From Bugula neritina (taxonomy: Eukaryota > Bryozoa > Gymnolaemata > Cheilostomatida > Bugulidae), in the NCBI GenBank assembly GCA_964035545.1, contig OZ037769.1:17530633-17594632 (forward strand): a stretch of DNA of 64,000 nt, given 5' to 3'. The notes under the pieces were generated by a model. The model searched no databases and was not told the origin of the DNA. It saw only the letters and a list, made by a program, of their open reading frames with translations. Numbering within the stretch: the first letter of the stretch is position 1; every line of letters starts with the position of its first letter. Below, one piece after another: positions 1 to 12,769 of this stretch. The position numbers and the translations under genes are program-made.

Positions 1-1667
1 TAATATACATATAATACACATAGTAAAATAATATACATATAATACACATAGTTATATAATATACATATATTACACATAGTTATATAATATACATATACTA
101 CACATAGTTATATAATATACATATATTACACATAGTAATATAATATACATATAATACACATAGTTATATAATATACATATATTACACATAGTAATATAAT
201 ATACATATAATACACATAGTTATATAATATACATATAATACACATAGTTATATAATATACATATATTACACATAGTAATGTAATATACATATAATACACA
301 TAGTTATATAATATACATATATTACACATAGTAATATAATATACATATAATACACATAGTTATATAATATACATATAATACACATAGTTATATAATATAC
401 ATATATTACACATAGTAATGTAATATACATATAATACACATAGTTATATAATATACATATATTACACATAGTTATATAATATACATATACTACACATAGT
501 TATATAATATACATATAATACACATAGTAAAATAATATACATATAATACACATAGTAATATAATATACATATAATACACATAGTAATGTAATATACATAT
601 AATACACATAGTTATATAATATACATATAATACACATAGTTATATAATATACATATATTACACATAATTATATAATATACATATATTACACATAGTAAAA
701 TAATATACATATAATACACATAGTAATATAATATACATATAATACACATAGTAATATAATATACATATAATACACATAATTATATAATATACATATACTA
801 CACATAGTAATATAATATACATATAATACACATAGTTATATAATATACATATAATACACATAGTTATATAATATACATATATTACACATAGTTATATAAT
901 ATACATATACTACACATAGTAATATAATATACATATAATACACATAGTTATATAATATACATATATTACACATAGTAATATAATATACATATATTACACA
1001 TAGTAATATAATATACATATAATACACATAGTATATAATATACATATAATACACATAGTTATATAATATACATATATTACACATAGTTATATAATATACA
1101 TATACTACACATAGTAATATAATATACATATAATACACATAGTAATATAATATACATATATTACACATAGTAATATAATATACATATAATACACATAGTA
1201 ATATAATATACATATAATACACATAGTTATATAATATACATATAATACACATAGTTATATAATATACATATAATACACATAGTAATATAATATACATATA
1301 ATACACATAGTAATATAATATACATATATTACACATAGTAATATAATATACATATAATACACATAGTAATATAATATACATATATTACACATAGTTATAT
1401 AATATACATATACTACACATAGTAATATAATATACATATAATACACATAGTTATATAATATACATATAATACACATAGTAATATAATATACATATAATAC
1501 ACATAGTAATATAATATACATATAATACACATAGTTATATAATATACATATAATACACATAGTAATATAATATACATATAATACACATAGTAATATAATA
1601 TACATATAATACACATAGTTATATAATATACATACAATACACATAGTATATAATACACATAACATAC
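1..1667. repeat. 28-bp AT-rich minisatellite in the last visible IPO9 intron
   Basis: About 59 copies of a roughly 28-bp unit containing TACATATAATACACATAG, with A/T variants at a few positions. The array abuts the donor of the IPO9 exon ending at 1668. Short open frames in it are artefacts of the periodicity. Confidence 0.9.
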
Positions 1668-4600
1668 TAACACACGGAACAGAGTTGAAATGTTACCGTT
1701 AGCCCGAGATCTTGTCCTTATACCAGTAGACTGAGATACAACTTCCTCTTTTAAATATACCTCCTGCAGGCGAGAGTCATTTGAGCTGATTGCGTACTGG
1801 AGTAGCTTACACAAGGCCATTGACCTGTAGAATGCAACATAATATGGTAATAATAGTATAGTAATAATAATATGGTAATAATAATATAGTAATAATAATA
1901 TAGTAATAATAATATAGTAATAATATAGTAATAATAATATAGTAATAATAATATAGTAATAATATAGTAATAACAATAATATAGTAATAATAATATAGTA
2001 ATAATATAGTAATAATAATATAGTAATAATAATATAGTAATAATAATATAGTAATAATATAGTAATAATATAGTAATAATAATAATAATATAGTAATAAT
2101 AATATAGTAATAATATAGTAATAATATAGTAATAATAATAATATAGTAATAATAATATAGTAATAATATAGTAATAATAATATAGTAATAATAATATAGT
2201 AATAATATAGTAATAACAATAATATAGTAATAATATAGTAATAATAATATAGTAATAATATAGTAATAATAATATAGTAATAATAATATAGTAATAATAA
2301 TATAGTAATAATATAGTAATAATATAGTAATAATAATAATAATATAGTAATAATAATATAGTAATAATATAGTAATAATATAGTAATAATAATAATATAG
2401 TAATAATAATATAGTAATAATAATATAGTAATAATATAATAATAATATAATAATATAGTAATAATATAGTAGTAAAAAGATCGTAGAATATCAACTCACG
2501 ATAACTTAACCTCGTATCTGCCGTAGAAAAGGTGCTGATGGGAACACCACTGAGTGAGCACAAAGTTCAAGGCCGCAGAGCCATCAGGACCCGGAGTTAT
2601 GGTGAGGAAATCAAGGAGGGCTTCCACTTTGGTTATGACAAGCCTCGCGAACACTAACACTAGTTCCTGTGTGATACGATACACTGTGTGATATGATATA
2701 CTGTATGATATGATATACTGTGTGATATGATATACTGTGTGATATGATATACTGTGTGATATGATATACTGTGTGATATGATATACTGTGTGATATGATA
2801 TACTAGATGATATGATATACTGTGTGATATGATATACTGTGTGATATGATATACTAGATGATATGATATACTGTGTGATACGATATACTGTGTGATATGA
2901 TATACTGTGTGATATGATATACTGTGATACGATATACTGTATGATATGATATACTGTGTGATATGATATACTGTATGATACGATATACTGTGTGATATGA
3001 TATACTGTGCGATATGATATACTGTGTGATATGATACATGATATGATATACTGTGTGATACGATATACTGTGTGATATGATATACTGTGTGATATGATAT
3101 ACTGTGATACGATATACTGTATGATATGATATACTGTGTGATATGATATACTGTATGATACGATATACTGTGTGATATGATATACTGTGCGATATGATAT
3201 ACTGTGTGATATGATACATGATATGATATACTGTGTGATATGATATACTGTGTGATATGATATACTGTGTGATATGATATACTGTATGATATGATATTCT
3301 GTATGATACCAGGTAACCTGTACGATGGTGTGCGTCTCTGTACGCTGTAGTTTGCTAAGCACAGCTCTGAGGATGAGGTCAAGATCTGACCCCATAGACT
3401 CCCCCAACTTGGATATCAGCACCGACACCAGTTTGCCGACGAAAGCGGCGCTGTTTTCCGGAGCTCTGGGGTCAAGGAGTTTAGAGACGACAGCGCCAAT
3501 GACAGAGAGTCCTGTGTGACCTGCGGCAGCGTGCTCGTCTCTCCAGTCAACTATCTGCTCCGCTGACGTGGATATGTAAGCTCTGAGACACTCTCCTCCA
3601 TTCTGTCACACCATGTATACCATATTACTGTATTACTATATTACTGTATTACCATATTACTGTATTACTATATTACTGTATTACTATATTACTGTATTAC
3701 TATATTACTGTATTACTATATTACTGTATTACTGTATTACTGTATTACAATATTACTATAAAATATTTCATAATATTATATTATATAATATACAGGGAAA
3801 AAGAGTCAAACACCTGCATTATAGAACTGTCATCTGTCAGTATTGTCAGGTTAGCAATCATAGGAAACAGGGCCATAAGTTCTCCTGATATAGGAGTGTT
3901 ACTGCCTCGTACCAGCGTCTCTACCATCTCTAAACAGCCCTGAATATAGAGAGTGGTTGACCTAGATATACAGAGTAGTTGACCTAGATATACAGAGTAG
4001 TTGACCTAGATATACAGAGTGGTTGACCTAGATATACAGAGTAGTTGACCTAGATATACAGAGTAGTTGACCTAAATATACAGAGTAGTTGACCTAGATA
4101 TACAGAGTAGTTGACCTAGATATGCAGAGTAGTTGACCTAGATATACAGAGTAGTTGACCTAGATATACAGAGTAGTTGACCTAAATATACAGAGTAGTT
4201 GACCTAGATATACAGAGTAGTTGACCTAGATATACAGAGTAGTTGACCTAGATATACAGAGTAGTTGACCTAGATATACAGAGTAGTTGACCTAGATATA
4301 CAGAGTAGTTGACCTAGATATACAGAGTAGTTGACCTAGATATACAGAGCAGTTGACCTAGATACCGGTTGCAAGGTAGAAGGCAGGGTGTCAGGATGCT
4401 GCTGTTGTATTATGCTGACTAGAGTAGGCAGCATCTTCTCTTGAACGATGTCGTTACGAGCGACGGCCAAGTGCATGATTAGCTCTCTACAGATCTCAAT
4501 AATATGTTGATCTGTAACATATATTACTCTCTACATATCTCAATAATATGTTGATCTGTAACATATATTACTCTCTACATATCTCAATAATATGTTGATC

Positions 4601-4918
4601 TGTAACATATCATATTAGAATATAATACATAACTGCTACTAGTAACCAGCACATATATAGGAGGTGAGAGGGCGTACCGTGAGTAAACTTCAGAAAGACG
4701 GCCATAAACAGTGGCATCGATTTTTCAGCAACAGAAGCTGTGAATTCCTTATTCACCTACAAACAGTATATATTATATATTATTCACCTACAAACAGTAT
4801 ATATTATATATTATTCACCTACAAACAGTATATTATATATTATTCACCTACAAGCAGTATATATTATATATTATTCACCTACAACAGTATATTATATATT
4901 ATTCACCTACAAACAGTA

Positions 4919-4983
<65 letters not shown>

Positions 4984-7900
4984 CCAATCACCTTAAGCAT
5001 ACCCTCCATACTGTCTAGACTGAGAGCCAACACTTCAGAGCCCTGAGACTGGGCTATAGACATACACCCCTCATACAGGAGAGGGAGGACAGGGAGCAAC
5101 AACTCCACATTAGCCAGATTCTCGCAGAAAAAGAATGAGGCCCTGACAGAAGAAATCTGTAGAGGGGCGGGGTGGGTAGGGGACAGCCCGGCTACGGTGG
5201 CTTCAAGGAAACTGCAGAATAAACCAGTCTATACTATATATTACTAATTTATATATTACTAGATATATTACTAGATATATTACTAGATATACTACTAGAT
5301 ATACTACTAGATATACTACTAGATATATTACTAGATATATTACTAGATATATATTACTAGATATATTACTAGATATACAACTAGATATATTACTAGATAT
5401 ATTACTAGATATATTACTAGATATATATTACTAGATATATTACTAGATATATTACTAGATATACTACGAGATATACTACTAGATATATTACCAGATATAT
5501 TACTAGTTATATTACTAGATATATTACTAGATGACACACCTCTGTAACAGAGCCCCATCCAGATACTGAGAGAAGCGACTAGCCAACCACACACACCTCC
5601 CCGTGAGGAAGGGGGAGCTCTTACCCTCCACATCCGGGAGGACAATTGTCCTGAAGAACTCCGCTATGTCAAACTCAACTTTCCCCTCCTTAACGATCCC
5701 GTGGAACATCGCGGGTACGGCACCCAGTGAGAAGAACACCGCCTCATGTATCTTCCACCTGACGTAATAATACTATACCTACACAGTGTAACTCAGTAAT
5801 ACTATACCTACACGGTGTAACTCAGTAATACTATACCTACACAGTGTAACTCAGTAATACTATACCTACACGGTGTAACTCAGTAATACTACACCTACAT
5901 AGTGTAACTCAGTAATACTACACCTACACAGTGTAACTCAGTAATACTATACCTACACAGTGTAACTCAGTAATACTATACCTACACGGTGTAACTCAGT
6001 AATACTATACCTACACAGTGTAACTCAGTAATACTATACCTACACGGTGTAACTCAGTAATACTACACCTACATAGTGTAACTCAGTAATACTACACCTA
6101 CACAGTGTAACTCAGTAATACTATACCTACACGGTGTAACTCAGTAATACTATACCTACACAGTGTAACTCAGTAATACTATACCTACACGGTGTAACTC
6201 AGTAATACTATACCTACACAGTGTAACTCAGTAATACTATACCTACACGGTGTAACTCAGTAATACTACACCTACATAGTGTAACTCAGTAATACTACAC
6301 CTACACAGTGTAACTCAGTAATACTATACCTACACAGTGTAACTCAGTAATACTATACCTACACGGTGTAACTCAGTAATACTATACCTACACAGTGTAA
6401 CTCAGTAATACTATACCTACACGGTGTAACTCAGTAATACTACACCTACATAGTGTAACTCAGTAATACTACACCTACACAGTGTAACTCAGTAATACTA
6501 TACCTACACGGTGTAACTCAGTAATACTATACCTACACAGTGTAACTCAGTAATACTATACCTACACAGTGTAACTCAGTAATACTATACCTACACAGTG
6601 TAACTCAGTAATACTATACCTACACGGTGTAACTCAGTAATACTATACCTACACAGTGTAACTCAGTAATACTATACCTACACAGTGTAACTCAGTAATA
6701 CTACACCTACACAGTGTAACTCAGTAATACTATACCTACACAGTGTAACTCAGTAATACTATACCTACATGGTGTAACTCAGTAATACTACACCTACACA
6801 GTGTAACTCAGTAATACTATACCTACACAGTGTAACTCAGTAATACTATACCTACACAGTGTAACTCAGTAATACTATACCTACCAATGCTCATTTCCTT
6901 TTCTCCTAGACTCTGATGCTTCTGCTACATGAAGGAGTATATTTTCAGCGAGAGCAATCAATCCGACATCATCAAACGCTGCCACAATGACCTGACAGCA
7001 GCAACAGATATAATACATACAGTAACATATAATACATACAGTAACATATAATATATACAGTAACATATAATATATACAGTAACATATAATATATACAGTA
7101 ACATATAATACATACAGTAACATATAATACACATACAGTAACATATAATATATACAGTAACATATAATACACATACAGTAACATATAATATATACAGTAA
7201 CATATAATACATACAGTAACATATAATACATACAGTAATATATACAGTAACATATAATATATACAGTAACATATAATACATACAGTAACGTATAATACAA
7301 ACAGCTGACTGGTCACCTGGAGTAAATCGTGAGCAGCGATTCTGATAGAAAAAGAGAAACTTGAGTCATCCTCATCTTCAACGTACTGATCAGCTGACTG
7401 GAGCCAGCATTTCTCCTGAGGTAATAATACAACATATAGTATACATATACTGTACTCCTGAAACATGTTATATACAGTGGAGTATACACTAATATATAGT
7501 AGTATATAGTATAGTATATAGTATATAGTAGTATATAATATATAGTAATATATAGTAGTATACCTGTCCTGTAGTCAGCTGTGAGTATATAGTTATATAG
7601 TAGAGGAGCTGCTTAATGTTGGACTTAATAACAGAGTGGAACTTGGGAGTCTCCACCAGCATGTCTATGAACTCAAATACTGAGTATATCAACGACTCTG
7701 GACCCACCACCTCTCCTGGAAGTACAGCTTATTGTATATTATCATATAGCATATCGTATATTATCATATAGCATATCGTATATTATCATATATCATATCT
7801 CATATTATCATATAGCATATTACAAAATACATCATGGTATAATCTTAGCCTACCATCTGAGTCCAGGGGATCATCATCATGATCATCTGAGTCATAGACT

Positions 7901-10900
7901 GTGGACCTCAAGTATCTGAGAGTTTATGTCAAGGTTAAATATACTATAGTGTGGTGATACAGTAGTATAGTTACTAGTATTATACAGTGATACAGTAGTA
8001 TAGTTACTAGTAGTATTATATAGTGATACAGTAGTATAGTTACTAGTAGTACTATATAGTGATACAGTAGTATAGTTACTAGTAGTACTATATAGTGATA
8101 CAGTAGTATAGTTACTAGTAGTACTATATAGTGATACAGTAGTATAGTTACTAGTAGTACTATATAGTGATACAGTAGTATAGTTACTAGTAGTACTATA
8201 TAGTGATACAGTAGTATAGTTACTAGTAGTACTATATAGTGATACAGTAGTATAGTTACTAGTAGTATTATATAGTGATACAGTAGTATAGTTACTAGTA
8301 GTACTATATAGTGATACAGTAGTATAGTTACTAGTAGTATTATATAGTGATACAGTAGTATAGTTACTAGTAGTACTATATAGTGATACAGTAGTATAGT
8401 TACTAGTAGTATTATATAGTGATACAGTAGTATAGTTACTAGTAGTACTATATAGTGATACAGTAGTATAGTTACTAGTAGTATTATATAGTGATACAGT
8501 AGTATAGTTACTAGTAGTACTATATAGTGATACAGTAGTATAGTTACTAGTAGTACTATATAGTGATACAGTAGTATAGTTACTAGTAGTACTATATAGT
8601 GATACAGTAGTATAGTTACTAGTAGTACTATATAGTGATACAGTAGTATAGTTACTAGTAGTATTATATAGTGATACAGTAGTATAGTTACTAGTAGTAC
8701 TATATAGTGATACAGTAGTATAGTTACTAGTAGTACTATATAGTGATACAGTAGTATAGTTACTAGTAGTACTATATAGTGATACAGTAGTATAGTTACT
8801 AGTAGTACTATATAGTGATACAGTAGTATAGTTACTAGTAGTACTATATAGTGATACAGTAGTATAGTTACTAGTATTATATATATATATATATAAAGAG
8901 GATACACATGAGAGGAGTTAACGAGAATCTGCCAAACACACGACACGATGTCCTTGAAGTGCGGAGAGATCTGATTGGGCAGACACTTGACGAGTAGAAT
9001 GAGGCACTTCATGATGTCCGTGTTGATTCTGAGGTCAGTGACCTGCCCGTCCCGAGACTGGAGAGCTTCAAGGAACGCCTCTATGAACTTTGGCAACACA
9101 GGAAGTAGAATCTGCTTGGCATATCCCTGTAATATTATATTATACTCTGTAATATTATACTCTGCAATATTATATTATACTCTGTAATATTATACTATAC
9201 TCTGTAATATTATATTATATACTCTGTAATATTATACTCTGTAATATTATATTATATACTATATTATACTCTGTAATATTATATTATACTCTGTAATATT
9301 ATACTCTGTAATATTATATTATACTCTGTAATATTATACTCTGTAATATTATATTATACTCTGTAATATTATACTCTGTAATATTATATCATACTCTGTA
9401 ATATTATACTATACTCTGTAATATTATACTATACTCTGTAATATTATACTATACTATGTAATATTATACTATACTCTGTAATATTATACTATACTCTGTA
9501 ATATTATATTATACTCTGTAATATTATACTATACTCTGTAATATTATAATATACTCTGTAATATTATACTATACTCTGTAATATTATACTATACTCTGTA
9601 ATATTATACTATACTCTGTAATATTATACTATACTCTGTAATATTATACTATACTCTGTAATATTATACTATACTCTGTAATATTATACTATACTCTGTA
9701 ATATTATACTATACTCTGTAATACTATATTATACTATGTAATATTATATTATACTCTGTAATATTATATTATACTCTGTAATATTATACTATACTCTGTA
9801 ATATTATACTATACTCTGTAATACTATATTATACTATGTAATATTATATTATACTCTGTAATATTATATTATACTCTGTAATATTATACTCTGTAATATT
9901 ATATTATACTCTGTAATATTATACTCTGTAATATTATACTCTGTAATATTATATTATACCCCATAGGAGTTACCTTCTCAACCTCAGACACCTGGATGAT
10001 GACGCTGACGCAGGTGTTGAAGATTACGACAGCCCTAGCCCGAGATCTGTTGCTGTACTGGCCGGTGGTGATGAATATTCTGTACAACTCTGGAAGTAAG
10101 GCTGGGGCCACGTCCTTCATTTGCTTATCTGTGATATCTCTAATAAACTCTGTAACAGTGTGTACTGTATACTGTAGTGTGTACTGTATACTGTAGTGTG
10201 TACTGTATACTGTAGTATATACTGTATACTGTAGTGTGTACTGTAGTGTATACTGTAGTGTGTACTGTATACTGTAGTATATACTGTATACTGTAGTGTG
10301 TACTGTAGTGTATACTGTATACTGTAGTGTGTAGTGTATACTGTAGTGTGTACTGTATACTGTAGTGTGTACTGTATACTGTAGTGTGTACTGTATACTG
10401 TAGTGTGTACTGTATACTGTAGTGTGTACTGTATACTGTAGTGTGTACTGTATACTGTAGTGTGTACTGTATACTGTAGTGTGTACTGTATACTGTAGTG
10501 TGTACTGTATACTGTAGTATATACTGTATACTGTAGTGTGTACTGTATACTGTAGTGTGTACTGTATACTGTAGTGTATACTGTATAGTACACACACACG
10601 CACCTGTTAACACACGCATAGAGCCGTGTACAATGTTCCCATCAGCACTAGCCAAACCCTGCATGAGAATCTCCATCAGCTCCGGCCAATCATCTGGCCA
10701 ATCCCAGTGTGCAATAGAGGATATGACATAGGCAACTATTGACCGTACTTTACTATTCATCTCGCTTAATCCTTGTGGTATCAGCGAGCGTATGGCCATT
10801 CGCATCTGTAATATATACTAGAGTATCAGTAATATATACTAGAGTACTAGTAATATATACTAGAGTACTAGTAATATACTCACATGAGGTGAAACTTCAG

Positions 10901-11443
10901 GAAGTGAAAACTTGTCGGCCAGCTGCGACCAATGAGAATCCACATACTGACGGAGCAGCACTGCTGCCAACTGTTTGATGCCAGCTGACTCCCCCACATC
11001 AACACAGATTTCTGTCAGCACCAGACCAAAGTCTACACAATATGATCCACAAAACACATTCCATATTATTATATAATAATTTATATATTACAATACTCAA
11101 TAGTCACAGTGAATACTTGTCAACTAATAAATTAATAGCCTATTGTCATACAAACGGTGGCAATGTCAATGTGTCTATGAAACTCAAGGTTGATGCTAAG
11201 CTTAGTCTTGGTGACTACGATAACGACTCACACTGTTACACACATTGTGACACATACTATGACTCATACTATGACACACACTGTGATACATACTGATAAT
11301 ATTACTAGTCCATTGAGATTACCTTCTGTCACTTCTAGAGCTTTTAATTTCTCTTCGCCAGCTTCTCTTTCTACTTTAGTTGACGACAAAATGTAGTGCA
11401 AACTCTCAAAAACTGCTGACCTAATGGATATCTGCTGAGACAT
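1668..11443 (-). CDS. IPO9: Importin-9 (karyopherin-beta family nuclear import receptor), 17 exons, C-terminus off the left edge
   Basis: Importin-9 carries cargo such as histones and ribosomal proteins into the nucleus with Ran-GTP. Exons, 5' to 3' on the minus strand: 11443-11323 (ATG), 11032-10884, 10805-10604, 10149-9974, 9126-8906, 7915-7854, 7715-7564, 7415-7317, 6991-6885, 5758-5540, 5211-4992, 4756-4678, 4511-4366, 3939-3814, 3602-3318, 2666-2500, 1824-1668. Every intron is GT-AG and all phases close, giving about 896 residues; human IPO9 is about 1,040, so the acidic C-terminal part lies beyond position 1. Collinear matches to remembered human IPO9 include IAHWDWP, VEDEDD followed by RIAA, EHWWKIHEA, ILRAxLSK, QHLFYG and GIRTRSR. 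The whole protein should be a HEAT-repeat solenoid. The exon 4756-4678 acceptor was chosen so that V-N-K precedes EFTAS; an acceptor nine bases further in is possible. Introns are almost wholly minisatellite. Confidence 0.93.
1838..2475. repeat. TAATAATATAG-type short tandem repeat, IPO9 intron
   Basis: Interspersed 9-, 12- and 15-bp blocks of TAATAATATAG/TAATAA fill the intron between the exons ending at 2500 and starting at 1824. Confidence 0.85.
2667..3310. repeat. 17-bp minisatellite carrying copies of an IPO9 3' splice site
   Basis: About 37 copies of TGATATGATATACTGTG. Read on the minus strand, each copy gives ATATCACACAG, the same pyrimidine/CACAG acceptor that precedes the exon starting at 2666. 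Confidence 0.85.
3613..3780. repeat. 16-bp TTACTGTATTACTATA repeat, IPO9 intron
   Basis: About ten imperfect copies fill the short intron between exons 3814-3939 and 3318-3602. Confidence 0.75.
3943..4365. repeat. 22-bp minisatellite, IPO9 intron
   Basis: About 19 copies of a unit containing GTAGTTGACCTAGATATACA. The terminal copy runs into the donor at 4365 (minus-strand GTATCTAGGTCAA), so the unit appears derived from the donor region. Confidence 0.85.
4490..4612. repeat. About 46-bp triplication spanning an IPO9 exon/intron junction
   Basis: Three tandem copies of a unit that begins inside the exon (CTCTCTACA, ATCTCAATAATATGTTGAT) and continues through the acceptor (CTGTAACATA on +, TGTTACAG on -). 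Only the first copy belongs to the annotated exon. The other two are intact copies of exon start plus 3' splice site. Confidence 0.85.
4747..4980. repeat. 31-bp repeat copying an IPO9 acceptor, followed by (TA)n
   Basis: About six copies of a unit containing ATTCACCTACAAACAGTATA, which on the minus strand reads TTTGTAG then GTGAAT, that is the acceptor and first exon bases of the exon ending at 4756. A pure TA tract follows at about 4921-4980. Confidence 0.85.
5232..5532. repeat. 12-14 bp ATATTACTAGAT repeat, IPO9 intron
   Basis: About 24 copies occupy the intron between exons 5758-5540 and 5211-4992. Confidence 0.85.
5762..6884. repeat. 29-bp minisatellite carrying copies of an IPO9 5' splice site
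   Basis: About 38 copies of a 29-bp unit containing ATACTATACCTACAC. On the minus strand each reads GTGTAGGTATAGTAT, closely matching the real donor of the exon ending at 6885 (CATTG then GTAGGTATAGTAT). Unit length 29 is not divisible by three. Confidence 0.9.
7005..7305. repeat. 19-bp CAGTAACATATAATACATA repeat, IPO9 intron
   Basis: About 15 copies with A/T variants between exons 7415-7317 and 6991-6885. Confidence 0.85.
7490..7850. repeat. Short TAGTATATAG and ATCATATAGCATATC repeats flanking the IPO9 exon 7564-7715
   Basis: Two small low-complexity arrays, at about 7490-7560 and 7725-7815, in the adjoining introns. Confidence 0.7.
7927..8895. repeat. 36-bp minisatellite, IPO9 intron
   Basis: About 25 highly uniform copies of a 36-bp unit containing GATACAGTAGTATAGTTACT. 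Because 36 is divisible by three, the antisense frame stays open and gives a spurious 12-residue repeat protein. Confidence 0.9.
9127..9960. repeat. 18-bp minisatellite carrying copies of an IPO9 3' splice site
   Basis: About 45 copies of CTGTAATATTATACTATA. Read on the minus strand each ends in TAATATTACAG, identical to the acceptor directly preceding the exon that starts at 9126. Confidence 0.9.
10155..10590. repeat. 19-bp ACTGTATACTGTAGTGTGT repeat, IPO9 intron
   Basis: About 23 copies, with variants lacking one half-unit, between exons 10805-10604 and 10149-9974. Confidence 0.85.
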
Positions 11444-12711
11444 CTGTCTGGTAACAGAGTTAGGCGATAATTAGCAATCAGTAACAAGACTTACTATTTA
11501 TTTTGAGTGAGTGCAATAAATATAATTATATTAACTTTCAATCAAGAGAATCCGACTAGCTCAAAGTCTACGCTAGAGTCAGGCTAAAAGTGATTCGTGA
11601 TCAGTAAGATTCATACTTAAAGTTATTGTTACTGTTAGACTTGCAGTTGTAGTTATACTATTAGGATTGCTTAGTCATAGTGATATTGATAATATTAGTA
11701 TTACTGCTACTCATAATCATAATGAAACAGATGATGAGGCCAACATAATATTAATATAAATATTGAGATTTTTTATCGTCTATTGCGGTCCTCTACTACT
11801 AGTACTAGTGCTAGCACTACTAACATAGTAATACTAATTACTAATACTAATAGTAATAGTAATACTAGAACTAAGAGCAATTCAGTATTTATTCAATCTA
11901 ATACTTCAAGTTTATCAAAAGGTATAAGCCTATCACTACAAATTGAAATATCAATTAGAATTATCATTATCATTATAATTAATATAATGAATCAAAAGAA
12001 TTAAGATTGACATTGATTATCATTATTCATTACTGATTATTATTGCGATAATAAGATTATCATTAGACATTACGATTATCATTATGATAAATCATTAAAT
12101 GGTTATCTTTAGCCTTTAGCCTTTAGGGCTAGGCTTAGCCTTAGGCTTATGTTATGACTATGAAGAAAATCAAAATGTATTAAGAATTTATTAATAAAAT
12201 ATTTTCTGATTCTATTTGAAAAAAATTATCTTTATACTAAAAAAATTTATGAGCCATAATGAGTCATAATGATTATTAAAACGATAATAACATATTATGA
12301 TACTATTTCATCAATTATTTATTTGTAATACTTAATCCAGACCGACGTGAATTTATAAGGCATGAGAATTGCTAGAAGCAGCATTGATTGGGAGTCATTG
12401 AGGGCAGTTTGTCTAGACGTGGTATAAAGAATTCAAACCTAACAACTAAAATCATTGCACTCAGTAACCATTAGTATTGTGTTCTTTCAAGCGATTTCCA
12501 TAAAGCACACGACCGTAGCCTTAGTGTTATTTTTCCATTCAGTGCAACAGCTATGTTTGTGCCGATGTATTGAGTAACAAATGAATACACAACTCCAGAA
12601 CTCATGTCATGGTCTGTTCAATTCACTTCAGTGCTGCGAGTGTATGTATGTATTACTTACAGTCAGATGTTATATTGGAAACCATATAATATTTGCAAGT
12701 AAATTGCATGT
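11444..12711. other. AT-rich spacer between the importin-9 start and the Bcl-2-like gene end
   Basis: No convincing gene seen. It contains scattered TAATAGTAATAC-like simple sequence and, at about 12100-12150, a short imperfect run of TTAGCC/TTAGGC blocks. The importin-9 promoter should lie just right of 11443 but no clear core element is visible. Confidence 0.5.
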
Positions 12712-12717
12712 TTTATT
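12712..12717 (-). terminator. Putative polyA signal of the tandem Bcl-2-like gene
   Basis: AATAAA on the minus strand (TTTATT on +), 53 bases past the stop codon at 12770-12772. Confidence 0.5.
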
Positions 12718-12769
12718 AACTAAAAGCAATAAAACAGCATATATAACATCATTATCTATAAAGCTAATT

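Noticed and set aside
7924-9099. 391-codon minus frame of hydrophobic 12-residue repeats
   Set aside because: Only its first about 70 codons are a real importin-9 exon. The rest reads through the 36-bp intronic array past a proper donor.
12100-12152. Telomere-like TTAGCC/TTAGGC blocks
   Set aside because: Only a few imperfect units, not a true telomeric run.
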